Source: Dictyostelium firmibasis
Taxonomy: Eukaryota > Evosea > Eumycetozoa > Dictyosteliales > Dictyosteliaceae
DNA: 64,000 nt
NCBI GenBank assembly: GCA_036169595.1
Contig: CM069765.1
Span: forward strand, 486,001 to 550,000
Direction: 5' to 3'
Below, one piece after another: positions 29,805 to 42,329 of this stretch (within the stretch, counting starts at the first letter, position 1; every line of letters begins with the position of its first letter). The notes under the pieces are model-generated. The model was not told the origin of the DNA and did not search any database. It was given only the letters and a program-made list of their open reading frames with translations. A program made the translations under genes and the position numbers.

Positions 29805-30254
29805 TTTATTTATTTTACTTTATTTTTTTTTATTTTATTTTATTTTATTTTATTTTATTTTATTTTTTTGTTTAGTTATTTATATTATTTAAAAATCATA
29901 GAAAAAAACGGAAAGTTAAATAAAACAATCGAAGTCAGTACTTCTTTGACAGTCCAGTAAAAAAAAAAACCACTTTGCTTACACACCCTTTTTTTTTATA
30001 TTTTTTATTTTCTCAATTATTTTTTTTTAAATTTTTTCCTCGTTTTGAACTTTAAAAAAAAAAAAAAAAAAATTCCACAATATTGTGGATGATTTAATAT
30101 CTTATTTCGATCTCATTTTGAGATTTCTAAATTATGTTTTATTTCTTTTCTACTTTTAAAATTTTTTTATTTTTTTTTATTTTTTTATTTCTTTTTTACC
30201 TTTAGATTTTTTTTTTTTTACTGAAATATAAACCCTATTATTTTTATATTTCAC

Positions 30255-30304
<50 letters not shown>

Positions 30305-30411
30305 ATAAAATTTATTTCATTATTTTTTTTTTTTTTTTTTTTTTTTTTGTTGATTTTTGTTTGGTTGCTAAATCGGTCGTTTATTAGACAATTCATATAT
30401 ATTTTACAAAA
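29419..30411. promoter_or_regulatory. Divergent promoter region, pabpc1A and mitochondrial carrier
   Basis: Nearly 1 kb of A/T-rich sequence: A-run at about 29590-29627, several T-runs, a TTTTA tandem run at 29830-29868 and a T-run at 30258-30303. No gene is seen. It should contain both promoters. Confidence 0.4.
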
Positions 30412-30795
30412 ATGGCATCAAATAATAAAGATTCACAATTAATGATTGCATTTAAAGATATTATTGCAGGTTCAATTGGTGGTATTGGTCAAGTTTTCAC
30501 TGGTCATCCATTGGATACCATTAAAGTTCGTCTTCAAACACAACCAGTTGGAAATCCAATTTATGCAGGTACAATGGATTGTTTAAAAAAAACTATAGCT
30601 CAAGAAGGTGTATGTAAAAAAAAAAAAAAAAAAAAAAAAAAACCAAAAAATACCAAAAAAATAAAAACCATGTCTCTTTCTCCGCCAACCACAATACCAA
30701 ATAAATATTTAAATATAATAATACTCAAATATAAATAAATAAATCGAAATAATAATTATAATAATAAATTAGAAATTAATGATGAAAATAAAAAA

Positions 30796-30842
<47 letters not shown>

Positions 30843-31558
30843 AAACATATTAGTTTGCAGGATTATATAAAGGTGTTGCATCACCATTAGTTGGATTAAG
30901 TATTATGAATTCAGTAATGTTTTTAGCCTATGGTCAAAGTAAATCATTAATTCAAAAATTTAGTGATAATCCAAATGAACCATTAGATTTATGGGGATTA
31001 ACAGGAGCTGGTGCTTTGGCAGGTATTGCAATTGGTTTCGTTGATGCACCAGTTGATTTATTTAAATCACAAATGCAAGTTCAACAAGGTGATAAGAGTC
31101 AATATAAATCAACCTCAGATTGTGCTAGACAAATTTGGAAGGTTGGCGGTATTCGTGGTGTTTTCCAAGGTTTAGGTGCAACATTAGTTAGAGATATCCC
31201 TGCAAATGCTTGTTATTTCGGTGCCTATGAATTATGTAGATCTTTTTTAGCCTCAAATGGTGGCATCAGTGTCAATGAATTATCATCACTTCAAATTATG
31301 GCTGCTGGTGGTGCTGGTGGTGTCTCTTATTGGACACTTACCTATCCAGCTGATGTAGTCAAAAGTACTATGCAAACTGATGCAATCGTTAAATCTCAAC
31401 GTAAATATAAAAATATGGTCGATTGTGCATCTAAAATTTATAAACAACAAGGTGTTGCAGGTTTCTATAAAGGTTTTACACCATGTTTCATTAGATCTGT
31501 ACCAGCAAATGCCGCTTGTTTCGTACTTTATGAAAAAGCTCGTCAATTAATGGCTTAA
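30412..31558 (+). CDS. mcfG: Mitochondrial carrier protein, carnitine/acylcarnitine type
   Basis: Exons 30412-30609 and 30854-31558 give 300 residues, the standard length. Three repeats each carry the carrier signature: [23 protein letters not shown] and [11 protein letters not shown], each followed by a GxxGxxxG-type loop ([24 protein letters not shown]). The pattern suggests the carnitine/acylcarnitine and ornithine group in the inner mitochondrial membrane. The second repeat has D-A-P where P-x-D is usual. The intron acceptor was chosen so that GFAGLYKG is restored with a GTATGT donor. The symbol is from memory. Confidence 0.88.
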
Positions 31559-31622
31559 TAAAAAAAAAAGATTTAAAAATAATAATGATATAAAAAAATC
31601 CAATATTTTAAATCAAATATTG

Positions 31623-31672
<50 letters not shown>

Positions 31673-32107
31673 CCAAAAAAAAAAAAAAAAAGTTTTTTAT
31701 TTGAAATAATCATTCGCAGTGCGTTTCAAACCACCTTATTTTTTTTTTATTTTTTTTTTTTTTAATTTTATTTTTTTTATTTTTTTTATTTAAATTTTTT
31801 TGTTGTTGTGTTTTATCAAATTTTATTAAAAAAAAAAACAAAACCAACTCTTATTTTTGCAAGTGTGAAAATATTAGTAATTGTTTTTTTTTTATATATA
31901 TTATTCATTGTATATATTGTATCTGAATAAAAATTAAATACCCATTTTTTTTTTTTTTTTATTTTCTATTTATTTGTTGATTTATTTATTTATTTATTTA
32001 TTTTTTTTTTATAAATAAAAAAAAGGACCCTGAAATAACAAAATTTTTAAAATATTTTCACTGTATATATTATATATCTTTAAATTAAAATAAATCTATA
32101 AAAAAAA
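31559..32107. other. Intergenic between carrier and MOB1 genes
   Basis: A/T-rich with an A-run at about 31626-31670 and T-rich tracts. No gene is seen. It holds the 3' flank of the carrier and the promoter of the MOB1 gene. Confidence 0.4.
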
Positions 32108-32195
32108 ATGTTTAAAATTTTGTAAGTACTCCTTTCATTTATATCCCTTTTTTTTTTTTTTTTTTTTTATTTCAACTTCAAATTTTAATTATTTC

Positions 32196-32226
<31 letters not shown>

Positions 32227-32746
32227 AATTTAGTGGATCAAAAGCACAAACCTTTAAACCAAAAAAATCAATCAAAAAAGGAACAAAACAATATGAATTA
32301 CATCAAAAAATTAAAGAAACATTAGGATCGGGTGATTTAACTGATGCAATTAAATTACCACCAGATGAAACATTATTTGAATGGTTATCAGTAAATAGTA
32401 TGATGTTTTTATTTTCCCCATAATTATTATTATTTTATTTAATTTAACAGATTCTAACAAAAAAAAAAAAAAAAAAAAAAAAAAATAGCCATAGATTTTT
32501 TCAACCAATCAAATTTATTATATGGATCAATCACAGAATTTTGTACACCAAAATATTGTCCATCAATGTCAGCTGGACCACAATATGAATTTCTTTGGGC
32601 AGATGGTAAAGAAATTAAAAAACCAATTAGAGTTTCTGCACCAGCATATGTTGATTATTTAATGACATGGATTCGTATGTTTATAATTTAGATAATAGTG
32701 AAATTGGAGAAGAAGAATTTAATTAGTTAATTATTATGTGCCTATA

Positions 32747-32786
<40 letters not shown>

Positions 32787-33110
32787 ATTATTATTATCAT
32801 TATTATTATTATTGTTTTTATAGAGGTACAATTAGATGATGAAGATATATTTCCAACTAAACCAACAGAAGATATGCCAAAGAATTTTTTACCAACTATT
32901 AAAGCAATTTTTAAACGTTTATTTAGAGTTTATGCACACATATATTATTCGCATATGGATAGAGTTTCAGTTTTAGGTGTAGAGGCACATTTAAATACAG
33001 CATTCCGTCACTTTTATTTATTTATAAAAGAATTTAATTTAGTTGATAAAAAAGAAATGTTACCATTACAAAACATTATTGATAAAATTAATGCAAGAAA
33101 GGATATTTAA
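32108..33110 (+). CDS. mobB: MOB1 kinase activator
   Basis: Four exons, 32108-32121, 32234-32397, 32489-32674 and 32824-33110, give 216 residues, the usual MOB1 length. The sequence shows KPKKSIKKGTKQYELHQ, LPPDETLFEWLSVN, the zinc-site CTPKYCPSMSAGPQYEFLWADG and, later, HIYYSHMDRV with the two zinc-binding His. MOB1 binds and activates NDR/LATS kinases in the Hippo and mitotic-exit pathways, at the centrosome and cortex. The first exon is only four and two-thirds codons. Which Dictyostelium paralogue this is comes from memory and is uncertain. Confidence 0.9.
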
Positions 33111-33766
33111 ATATTAAAAAAAAACTTTAAAATTGGAAAAGGAATTATTAATTTAATGATCAAAATAAGAATTGAATCCAACTTGTATTTTTAAAAAAAA
33201 AAAAAAATAAAAAATAAATAATGTGTGAGGTTTTTAAAATAAACTGTCAAACAAAAAAAAAAAAAACAAAAATAAAAATATTAATAAAAAAATTATATAA
33301 AAAAATAATATAAAAAAACTTTTACTTCATTTAAAGTTTACCTGGTTTCAGAAAATTACCAAATACCAAAAAGAAAGCAAACAAAAATAGAAAACAATCA
33401 TCCAGTCGGGGCAAAAGAGTGCCAAAGAAATTGGGCAACCCGAAAATCTAAATAATTTTGAGATTGGATAATTTCTTTGATTCTGAATAATTGTTTTCAT
33501 TTTTGAGAGATTGAATTATTTCTTTTTTTTTTTGGGAACCTCTTCCACTTTGCCTTTATTTGTAGACCACATTCTCTTTGTTTTTGGTAATTCTCCCCAA
33601 CCAAAATAAACAAATACCACAACAAAAAAAAAAAATTACAACCAACAACAAAAAAGATAAAAAAAAAAAGACAGGTTATGAAAAAAAAAAAAAACAAAAA
33701 TCTCAACCACAAGTTATTATTCAAAAGGTTAGTATTTATATTAATTTATTATTGTTAGTTATTTTG
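33111..33766. other. Convergent intergenic region, MOB1 and sf1
   Basis: A/T-rich 3' flanks. A slightly GC-richer stretch at 33400-33440 has no open frame that I can support. Confidence 0.4.
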
Positions 33767-34014
33767 TTAGTATGCATTTCTAGGTGGACCATAAGATGAA
33801 CCACCATTTGGAGGACCATATGGTGAGTTATTATTATTGTAAAAAGATTGTTGGTTATTATTCTATAAAAGGTTTTAAGGGAAAAAAAAAAAATAAAAAG
33901 AAATTGGTATTAGTACTGTAAAATTTTTTTTTTTTTTAGAGATTAAATTTTAAAACCCTAAATCTATTTACATTATAGTTTGAAAAATTATTGTTATTGT
34001 TATTATTATTATTA

Positions 34015-34053
<39 letters not shown>

Positions 34054-35356
34054 CATTGTTGTTGGTCAAATTGGGGTGAATTTTGTTGTTGAAAGTGTTG
34101 TGGCGTTTGTTGAGAAGGATGTGGTGGTGATTCATCCATATCACCAACAGTATCATTATTAAAATTACGTCCGTTATTCATATTATTATTATTATTATTT
34201 AAATTTGTAGCTTGAGATGATTGGTTGTCATTTTCATTTGAAGAAATCCCAATATCAAAACCTAAACTTTTAGACATTTCATCGATGAATTTTTGATATT
34301 CAGACTCAATGTATTGTTGATTTGATTCATTTGAACGTAATGGACAATCAGAGGAGGGATGACTTGTTTCACCACAGTGGACACATTTTATATCGATAGG
34401 TGTCCAACTGCGATTGCCCATATAAGCAGGACGTTCTCTGAGTGTGCCATTCATTTCGGCCAACTCACGAAGTTGTTGACGTTTATGTTCATTCTTTCCC
34501 TCCTCAACTGGTACTAAAAACTCTCTTACCAATACTTCAGCTTTATCCAATTGATCGACAGTATCAGCTGTTAGGAGAACGTGTAATTCATCGTTCTCTT
34601 GAAATTGAAGTTTCGTTGGTTTACCATCACGTGATGAACCTTTACCTCTAATAGCAATTTTTGCACCAGATTCTTTCTCCATACGTTTCTGTGTGTTACC
34701 ACGTGGTCCAATAATTAAACCAATGAAGTTATACTCTGGATGATCTTTGATTGGAATGTAGATTTTTCTAGTTTTCTTTTCATTTGGTGGTTGATAATCT
34801 GATGGTGGTTTATAGGTTGGATTAATTTGTTGTGCTGTTACAATCAATGAATGTCTCTCCTTTTGTAACTTTTCCTTAATTCTTTGTTCCCTAGTATTTG
34901 ATCTTTTACCATTATTATCATATGTTGGTGGTGGTGATGGTGATCTCTCTCTATCTCTATCAGTAATTTCAATTGGTCCAATAGTAATTTTCTTTGTAAT
35001 TTCATCAACTCTTAAACGTACTTTTCCAATAAACAAATTAATTAATATTATATATATACATTTTTTTATTTTATAAATTTTATTTAGTACTTACAAATTA
35101 AAGCAGAAATTTGTTCGTCAGTCAAACCAGGTGGTAAAGTTTTAAAAATACTTGAAAATGGTGAAATTCCATCATTTCCCGATGGTGCATCCCATCTTGA
35201 TATTCTTGTTCTATCATTTATTTGAATTTCATCTCTAGTTTTTGGTCTACCTCTACCAATCTCTTTAATCTCTCTAAAAAATGAATCTTCGTCATCTATA
35301 TCTGATGTTGGATCATTTGCTGTATTAACAGATTGCTCAACATCATTAGGTGCCAT
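33767..35356 (-). CDS. sf1: Splicing factor 1 / branchpoint-bridging protein
   Basis: Exons 35095-35356, 33972-35020 and 33767-33862 give 468 residues. After an acidic N terminus comes an SF1 helix-hairpin region ([29 protein letters not shown]), then the KH-QUA2 domain ([35 protein letters not shown]) that reads the branch-site RNA, and a zinc knuckle [14 protein letters not shown]. The tail is Gln/Asn-rich with a poly-Asn run and ends [10 protein letters not shown]1 binds the branch point in the early spliceosome with U2AF. The last exon was found by a TAT-AAT/GTAAAT donor and an in-frame acceptor. Without it the tail would run into intron sequence. Confidence 0.93.
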
Positions 35357-35372
35357 TTTATCTTTTAACTTT

Positions 35373-35403
<31 letters not shown>

Positions 35404-35630
35404 AATATATTTTTTTTTTTGTTTTCTACGGTTTCAAATAAATAGAAATATGTACACAAATTAAAAATTTACAAAACAAAAAATGAATTTTTTTTTTTTT
35501 TTTTTTTTTATTTTTAATTTTTTTTTTTTTTTTAATTTTTTTTTTTTTTTTTATTTTCGAAATTTTTAAAGAGGAAAAAAATAATTTAAAATAGATTTTA
35601 TTTTGTACATTTGTTTTGGTGGTACCTTTG

Positions 35631-35662
<32 letters not shown>

Positions 35663-35792
35663 ACTTGCCTTTTTAATTCTTATTTCCAAAAAAAAAAAAA
35701 AAATGGATTAGTTTGAATGCCAAACTTAATTTAGTCTCAATATAGTTATAATTATAATTTTTTTGGAATAATAATACCATTTATAAATTTTT

Positions 35793-35842
<50 letters not shown>

Positions 35843-36061
35843 AACATATGTTTTTTTACTTAATTTTATTTTACAATTAAATGATATTCTTTTGAAAAAA
35901 ATAAAGTCCAAAAATTAAAAATTTAAAATTTTCAGTTGTTTTCATTTAGATCATATTCACCCACCAAAAATTTGTGTTTTTTTTTTTTTTTTTCAATATA
36001 AACCAATGGGATAGTGAGAGAGAGAGAGCGTGTGTGAGATTATTAACAATAAATTTATAGA
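35357..36061. promoter_or_regulatory. Divergent promoter region, sf1 and TMEM147 homologue
   Basis: A/T-rich with AT repeats near 35375-35410, many T-runs (notably 35798-35841) and a GA-rich patch (GAGAGAGAGAGCG) at about 36016-36029. No gene is seen. Confidence 0.4.
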
Positions 36062-36765
36062 ATGACATTTTTATACTTTTCTAGTTGTCTTTTAATTACA
36101 TTTTCCCCATTTTATATTATTTATAAATCATCAAAACTGTAATTTCATTTCTCTTTTATCTTATTTAATGTTTAAATAAATTAACTCAACTTTTGCATTG
36201 CTAATTAATTTATTTCTATTTATTTTATATAGAAATGAAATTAAATCGAATCATTTAATATTTTATGGATTTTTAGGATGTATATTCACACAACTAGTAA
36301 AAATGTTAATAATGGCAACGTTTTTACCATCATTCAATACAATTTCAATTGGTTTATATTATGTATGTATCTATGTTTTTTATTAATACTAATCAAAATA
36401 AAAAATAAAAATCATATTTAATATTAAAACAATACTGTTTTTATTTTAAATTTATAATAATTAGGAAATAATTAAAATAATTGGTAATTTTATAGATTTA
36501 TTTTCAATGTCATTAGTATTAAAGCTTGGAGAGTCAACAGGATCAAAAGATATTAGAATATTAGGAATTAGTATTGGTTGGTCATTGTCACATGCATTAA
36601 TGTCACAATTAGTTCCTTTGTTTATGGGTACACTTAGTATTTCTTTTAACTTTTCTTATTATTTAGATTCAATTGAGAGTAATTTCATTGCAATTCAACA
36701 ATTACTTGCAATGAAATTAGTTTATTTATACAATATGTTATCATCACAAATCAAAGAAAAAAATC

Positions 36766-36802
<37 letters not shown>

Positions 36803-36998
36803 GCAACAACAACAATATGAAATATTATCACCTAATTTAGTTAAAATATTATTAATTATTTATTTAACAATGAATAGTATTTTAGAATTTATTCAGTATA
36901 ATCTTTCAATTTCTCATATTCATTTTGTGGTAATTCAATTTCTATATACTTTAACTTTCTTTTATTATTCAAAATATAAATTTTTATTATTAAAATAA
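36062..36998 (+). CDS. tmem147: TMEM147 homologue (ER translocon-associated)
   Basis: Exons 36062-36138, 36233-36362 and 36465-36998 give 246 residues with about seven hydrophobic segments. Landmarks shared with animal TMEM147 are the start MTFLYFSSCL, the stretch QLVKMLIMATFLP, and GWSLSHALMSQLVPLFMG. In animals TMEM147 with NOMO and NCLN forms the BOS complex of the multipass translocon. A poly-Gln run of about 19 residues (36768-36815) sits in the cytosolic or luminal loop between helices and is a Dictyostelium insertion. The second intron interrupts right after LYY. Confidence 0.85.
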
Positions 36999-37764
36999 AA
37001 TTTTATTTTTTTTCTCTTTTTTTAACACACTCTAAATTTATTAAAAAAAAAAAAAAAAAGTTTTTTTTTTTTTTATCTTGTAATATGAGATTGGGTGGGT
37101 GGTTTGAAAAAAAAAAAATTTGGAAATAAAAATAAATTATTTATTATTTTTTTATTTTTGTTTTTTTTTTATTTTAAATTTTTTTGTTTTTTTTATTTTT
37201 TTTATTTTTTTTTTAAAATTATTATTATCATTTAATTAAATTTGGAAAAAAAGAAATAAATACTTAATTCTTATGTAATAAATTGTTCGAAAATTATAGA
37301 TTCAAATTTTAATTATAGGAAAGTTAAAAATTTTAAAAAGGTATAAAAATAGAAATAAATATTTTTGAAATATAAAAATAGAAAAAAAAAAAATAAAAAA
37401 AAAAATAAATAAAGAAAAAAAAAATAAAAAAATAGAAAAGTTAAATAAGTAAATAACCAAAAAAAAAAAAAAAAAAAAAAACAAAAATGAATGACATTAA
37501 ACCAACAATAAAATCAGGTTCAATTGAAATTAAAGGTATGGTTAATTAAATTTTTTTTCTTTTTTATTTTTTTTTAATTCTCTCTTTCTTTTTAAGGTGT
37601 GTGTAAAAATATTTTTCATACACACAACATTTTCACTTTTCACTTTTCACTTTTATTTATAATTTGAGACTTTTTTAGCCAACAAAAAAAAAAAAAAAAA
37701 AAAACATTTATTTAATTCATAAGCATCATATGATTTTCATTCATCAATCAAAAATATGAAAATG

Positions 37765-37822
<58 letters not shown>

Positions 37823-38281
37823 TTTTGTTTTTGTGTCTTTTTTTTTTTTTTTTTGTTTTTATTTTTTGTGACAGTATGTTGACATTGAACCGTTTTGGAA
37901 TTTTTTGGAGTTTCAGACCTAATTGCATTGTATTTTCAGACTTATCCAAGATTATTAATATAATTTCGAAATTGACAATTAAAAAAAATAGAACTTTCAG
38001 ACCTAATCTTTTCAAACCCCAGACAATGAATAGTTAGAATATATGGAACACTATTCAAAATAAAATAATTTTTTATTTATTTTTATTTTTTTGTTTTTTT
38101 TTATTTTTTTTAATTTTTTTTTTTTTTTTTTTTTGCTTTGTTGTTAACTTTTTAAACCATTCATTTTTGGTTTATTTTTTTTTTTTTCCTTTTTCCTTTT
38201 TTTTTTCCTTCTCTCTTAAAGTTTAAAAATAAACATTCATACATACATAAATAAAAAAATAAAATAAAAAAAAATTTCCAG

Positions 38282-38323
<42 letters not shown>
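36999..38323. other. Long A/T-rich spacer before ppk1, one possible orphan exon
   Basis: Mostly homopolymers, including A-runs at about 37767-37818 and 38283-38322. At 37488-37536 a short ATG frame (MNDIKPTIKSGSIEIK) is followed by a GTATGG donor-like site. No convincing second exon is found, so I do not call it a gene. Confidence 0.35.
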
Positions 38324-41300
38324 ATGATAACTAACTCAAATATGGAAAATAAAATAATAGATGAATTTGATGATGAGGAATTAAATAAACTCAAAATCAA
38401 TGACAAAAATAGTAATGGTAGTAGTAGTAGTAGTAGTAATAATAATAATAATAATAATAACAAAAATAAAGAATCAACAAGTGGTGAAGAAAGTGATGAT
38501 GAACATACTGGATCATCATCGTCAACAGCTGCAATGGAGTTACATAGATATAAAATTTCACAAGAATGTCCAGTTGATTTTGAAGATGATTATGATGAAG
38601 AATCATCATCATTCGATGAAGAAGATGAAGATTCAGCAGAAGAAGAAAAGTCTGGTAATTTAATTCCAAATCCAAATGAAAATGGTAATAATAACAATAT
38701 TAAAAAGAAAAAACGTTCATCTAAATCTAAAAAAACAACCGATTCTTCAAAAGATAAAAAGTCTTTAAAATCCTCAAAGAATAAAGATAAAAGTAGTAAG
38801 AACAATTCAAATCCAATTCAAAATTGTCAATTAATGGAATCAGGAACATTATTTTCTCCAACTGAATTTGTAAAATCTTCTACTGTTAATCCGGCAAAAT
38901 CACCAGTTCAACCAATGAAATTATCATCAATTTTAGGTTTAAGTGAACTTGGTACTTCAAATGTTTTAACCGTTCAAAACCCACAACCAATCTCTGAACC
39001 ATCCTCAAAAAACAATAATAATGAAAATGGCAATAACAATAACAGTAATAACAATACCAATGGAAATTCAAATAATTCCACAGAATCTAATAAATCTAAA
39101 ACAACATCATTAAACTCATGGGATGCACCACCATTAGCAAATGTTTTGCCGGATCCATCCTATTGTCAAGATATTGTTGATAGTGAAAATAATTTTATTG
39201 TGCCATCTGTAAAACATACAATTTTGGATGTTGATAATTTATTTAATAATTTAGTTCAAAATACAAATAGTAATAATAACAATGACTTTAAATCATCAAC
39301 AATGGTTGGTAAACCATTTTCATCTGGTGATGGATCAACATCACCATTAATTTCAGGATTATCAGCTTCATCAATTATTTCTAATGGTAATTTAGGAACA
39401 GAGCAACAATCTATTCCAGAATCAGAAATACCAATTGATATTAAAGTTTTACAATTAAGTGGATCAAGAATGTTTTTCAATAGAGAATTATCAGAATTAA
39501 TTTATTTTTACCGTATTCTTTATGAAGCTTATAATCCAACCTATCCAATATTAGAGCGTGTTAGATTCATTGCGATTACATCACAAAATTTAGATATGTA
39601 TTTTTGTAAACGTGCATTAAAATTAAGATTAGGTTATATTTCAACTAGAAAAACCTTAAAACCTGAAGAACATTACATCAATATGGTTTTAAATACTACT
39701 AGAAATTTAATTAATGAAATCTATAATCTCTATATGAACATTTTATCACCAGAACTTTCAAACAATAATGTTTTCATTATAAAATATTCAGATTTAACTG
39801 AACCAGAGAAAGTTCAATTACGTGGTTTCTTTTTACAACATGTTTTCCCTTTAATGACACCATTGGTTGTCGATGCAGGTCATCCATTCCCAAATTTAAG
39901 TAATCTTTCATTAAATATTGCAGTTTTATTGAAACATGATGAAGATACAACAAGATTCGTACGTATTAAAGTTCCACAAAGAATTCCACGTTTTGTACAT
40001 ATTAAACAACGTTCAAACTATTCTATCATACCAATGGAGGAGATAATATTGGCAAATTTAGATACACTCTTTCCAAATACCAAAATTCTCACAAAATCAT
40101 TGTTCCGTGTATCACGTCATAATGATTTGAAATTGAATAATGAAGATCAAGCAAATGACCTTTTGGAATTAATTAAAACCGAATTACATAAGAGAAAGTT
40201 TGCACCAATGGTAAGATTGGAAGTTAGTCACAATATGCCAGCAGAGATTTTAGATATGTTAAAGACTCAATTGGCATTGGATGCCTATGATGTCTATGTT
40301 ATTAATGGTCCATTAGGTTTACAAGACCTTTTTGAACTTTGTAAATTAAATTTACCTCATCTTAAATTCCAACCTTGGATACCACATATTCCAAGTAGAT
40401 TGGTAAACCTTGCAAAATATCCATCCGAGGATATTTTTTCTGTAATTAGAAAGGGAGAATTATTGGTGAATTTACCTTATTTAAGTTTTAATTCAAGTGT
40501 TCAATTCTTTATTGAAAGTGCAGTAAAAGATCCAAAAGTATTAGCAATCAAAATAGCAATCTATAGAACTAATTCCAACTCTCAATTAATTCGTGCACTC
40601 TGTGAAGCAGCTTCACATAAAGAGGTTATGGTATTAGTGGATTTGAAGGCATCTGGAGATGAAGAACAAAATACAAAGTTTGCACGTCTACTTGAACAAG
40701 CAGGTTGTCATGTAAGTTATGGTTTAGTTGGTTTAAAAACTCATGCTAAAATTGCAATGGTTGTACGTGAGGAGGAAAATGGTCTAAGAGAGTATTTAAA
40801 TATCTCAACTGGTAACTATAATGCAAGTACATCAGATCTCTATGCTGATATATGTATGTTTAGTTGTGATGCTGATTTAGGTGAGGATATGTGTAATCTT
40901 TTCAATTATCTCACTGGTTATAGTCGTGTATCATCATTTAAGAAACTTTTAATAGCTCCAATGAATATGAGATCAACATTAATACAATTGATTGATAACG
41001 AGGCAAAGAATGCTAGAGAAGGTAAAGATGCAACAATCAATGCAGTTATGAATGGTTTAGATGATAAGAGATTGGTTAATGCACTTTATCAAGCAAGTAT
41101 TGCAGGTGTTAAAATTACATTGGTCGTTAGAGGTCGTTGTAGAATACTTCCTGGTATTAAAGGAATTAGTGAGAATATTAAAGTCATCTCAATTCTCGGT
41201 CGTTTCCTTGAACATTCAAGAATCTATTGTTTCCATAACAATGGTAAACCAAAAGGTTACATTGCCTCTGCTGATTGGTTACATCGTAATCTTAAACGTC

Positions 41301-41506
41301 GTGTCGAAGTAATGGTCCCCGTCGAAGATGCAAATAATATTAAACAACTCTATGAAATTATAAATGTCTATTGTAATGATACAAACGCCTGGGAAATGTT
41401 ATCTGATGGTCGTTATAAAAAACGTTCCTCTCCAATTGACGAAGATTCTCAAACTCAATTCATGAAACAAACAAATCAAAAACATCCAGTAATTTGGTCA
41501 AAATAA
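38324..41506 (+). CDS. ppk1: Polyphosphate kinase 1
   Basis: An uninterrupted frame of 1060 residues. The first 370 residues are low-complexity (acidic Ser/Glu, Lys/Ser and Asn-rich) and specific to Dictyostelium. The rest is a bacterial-type PPK1: N domain SRMFFNRELSELIYFYRILYEA, middle domain, then two PLD-like catalytic lobes with GLKTHAKIAMV (autophosphorylated His about residue 805), LNISTGNYNASTSDLYADI, and HSRIYCFHNNGKPKGYIASA. The enzyme transfers ATP phosphate to inorganic polyphosphate. Bacterial-type PPK1 in Dictyostelium is usually explained by horizontal transfer, and the lack of introns fits. A second ATG six codons in could also be used. Confidence 0.97.
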   Translation: MITNSNMENKIIDEFDDEELNKLKINDKNSNGSSSSSSNNNNNNNNKNKESTSGEESDDEHTGSSSSTAAMELHRYKISQECPVDFEDDYDEESSSFDEEDEDSAEEEKSGNLIPNPNENGNNNNIKKKKRSSKSKKTTDSSKDKKSLKSSKNKDKSSKNNSNPIQNCQLMESGTLFSPTEFVKSSTVNPAKSPVQPMKLSSILGLSELGTSNVLTVQNPQPISEPSSKNNNNENGNNNNSNNNTNGNSNNSTESNKSKTTSLNSWDAPPLANVLPDPSYCQDIVDSENNFIVPSVKHTILDVDNLFNNLVQNTNSNNNNDFKSSTMVGKPFSSGDGSTSPLISGLSASSIISNGNLGTEQQSIPESEIPIDIKVLQLSGSRMFFNRELSELIYFYRILYEAYNPTYPILERVRFIAITSQNLDMYFCKRALKLRLGYISTRKTLKPEEHYINMVLNTTRNLINEIYNLYMNILSPELSNNNVFIIKYSDLTEPEKVQLRGFFLQHVFPLMTPLVVDAGHPFPNLSNLSLNIAVLLKHDEDTTRFVRIKVPQRIPRFVHIKQRSNYSIIPMEEIILANLDTLFPNTKILTKSLFRVSRHNDLKLNNEDQANDLLELIKTELHKRKFAPMVRLEVSHNMPAEILDMLKTQLALDAYDVYVINGPLGLQDLFELCKLNLPHLKFQPWIPHIPSRLVNLAKYPSEDIFSVIRKGELLVNLPYLSFNSSVQFFIESAVKDPKVLAIKIAIYRTNSNSQLIRALCEAASHKEVMVLVDLKASGDEEQNTKFARLLEQAGCHVSYGLVGLKTHAKIAMVVREEENGLREYLNISTGNYNASTSDLYADICMFSCDADLGEDMCNLFNYLTGYSRVSSFKKLLIAPMNMRSTLIQLIDNEAKNAREGKDATINAVMNGLDDKRLVNALYQASIAGVKITLVVRGRCRILPGIKGISENIKVISILGRFLEHSRIYCFHNNGKPKGYIASADWLHRNLKRRVEVMVPVEDANNIKQLYEIINVYCNDTNAWEMLSDGRYKKRSSPIDEDSQTQFMKQTNQKHPVIWSK

Positions 41507-41999
41507 AAAAAATTAAAAAATTAAAAAATTAAAAAATTAAAAATTAAAAAAAAAGTATTAATCAAAAGAGATTATTCAAAAATAAAAAATAAAAAAAAAA
41601 ATAAAAATAAATAAATAAAATAAAATAAAACAAATAAATAAAAAAAAAATACTGTTAAAAATTTAAGTTGATATTGATTTTTTTGGTAATAATTTATGAA
41701 ATTTTATTAGTTGATAGGTCAAAAAAGTGATGTAATAGACGAATTATTATCAACTTTACAGAATCATAATTTTCTGGAAAAATGAACTAGAATCACAGAT
41801 TTATTGAACTACCCATTTCAGAATTTTTTTTTTAAAAAATTTCATTTTTTTTTTTAAATATTTTGGGTTTGGAAAAAAAAAAATAGTTATTATTTTAAAA
41901 TATTATTTTTTTTTTTTTTATAAAAATTCAAAAAAAAATTAGTAATATCAAATTAACAAATAATTATAAAAATATTTCTAAAATGATATACACACATAA

Positions 42000-42033
<34 letters not shown>

Positions 42034-42080
42034 AATAATAATTAAAAAAAACGAAAAAAAAAAAAAAGAATTATTATTTT

Positions 42081-42111
<31 letters not shown>

Positions 42112-42248
42112 ATTTTTGAAATTTTTTAAAATTTTCTTTTTTATTTTTTATTTTTTTTTTTTTAATTTTATTTTTATTTATTTTTATTTAATTTTTTATT
42201 TATTTTATTTAATTTTTTTTTTTTTTGTTTTATACATATACATTCTTT

Positions 42249-42287
<39 letters not shown>

Positions 42288-42329
42288 TAAAGTAAAACAG
42301 AAAGATAAAGAATAATAATATTATATTAG
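41507..42329. other. Intergenic after ppk1
   Basis: A/T-rich; it includes an ATA/AAT run at 42000-42030 and an A-run at 42252-42285. The 5' exon of the next small gene should lie here but I could not place it. Confidence 0.4.

Noticed and set aside
37488-37536. Short ATG exon before ppk1
   Set aside because: Only 16 codons with a possible donor; no downstream acceptor gives a meaningful continuation.
37756-38037. Frame beginning with a long Lys run
   Set aside because: It is made by a poly(A) tract; the rest resembles no protein and no splice signals support it.
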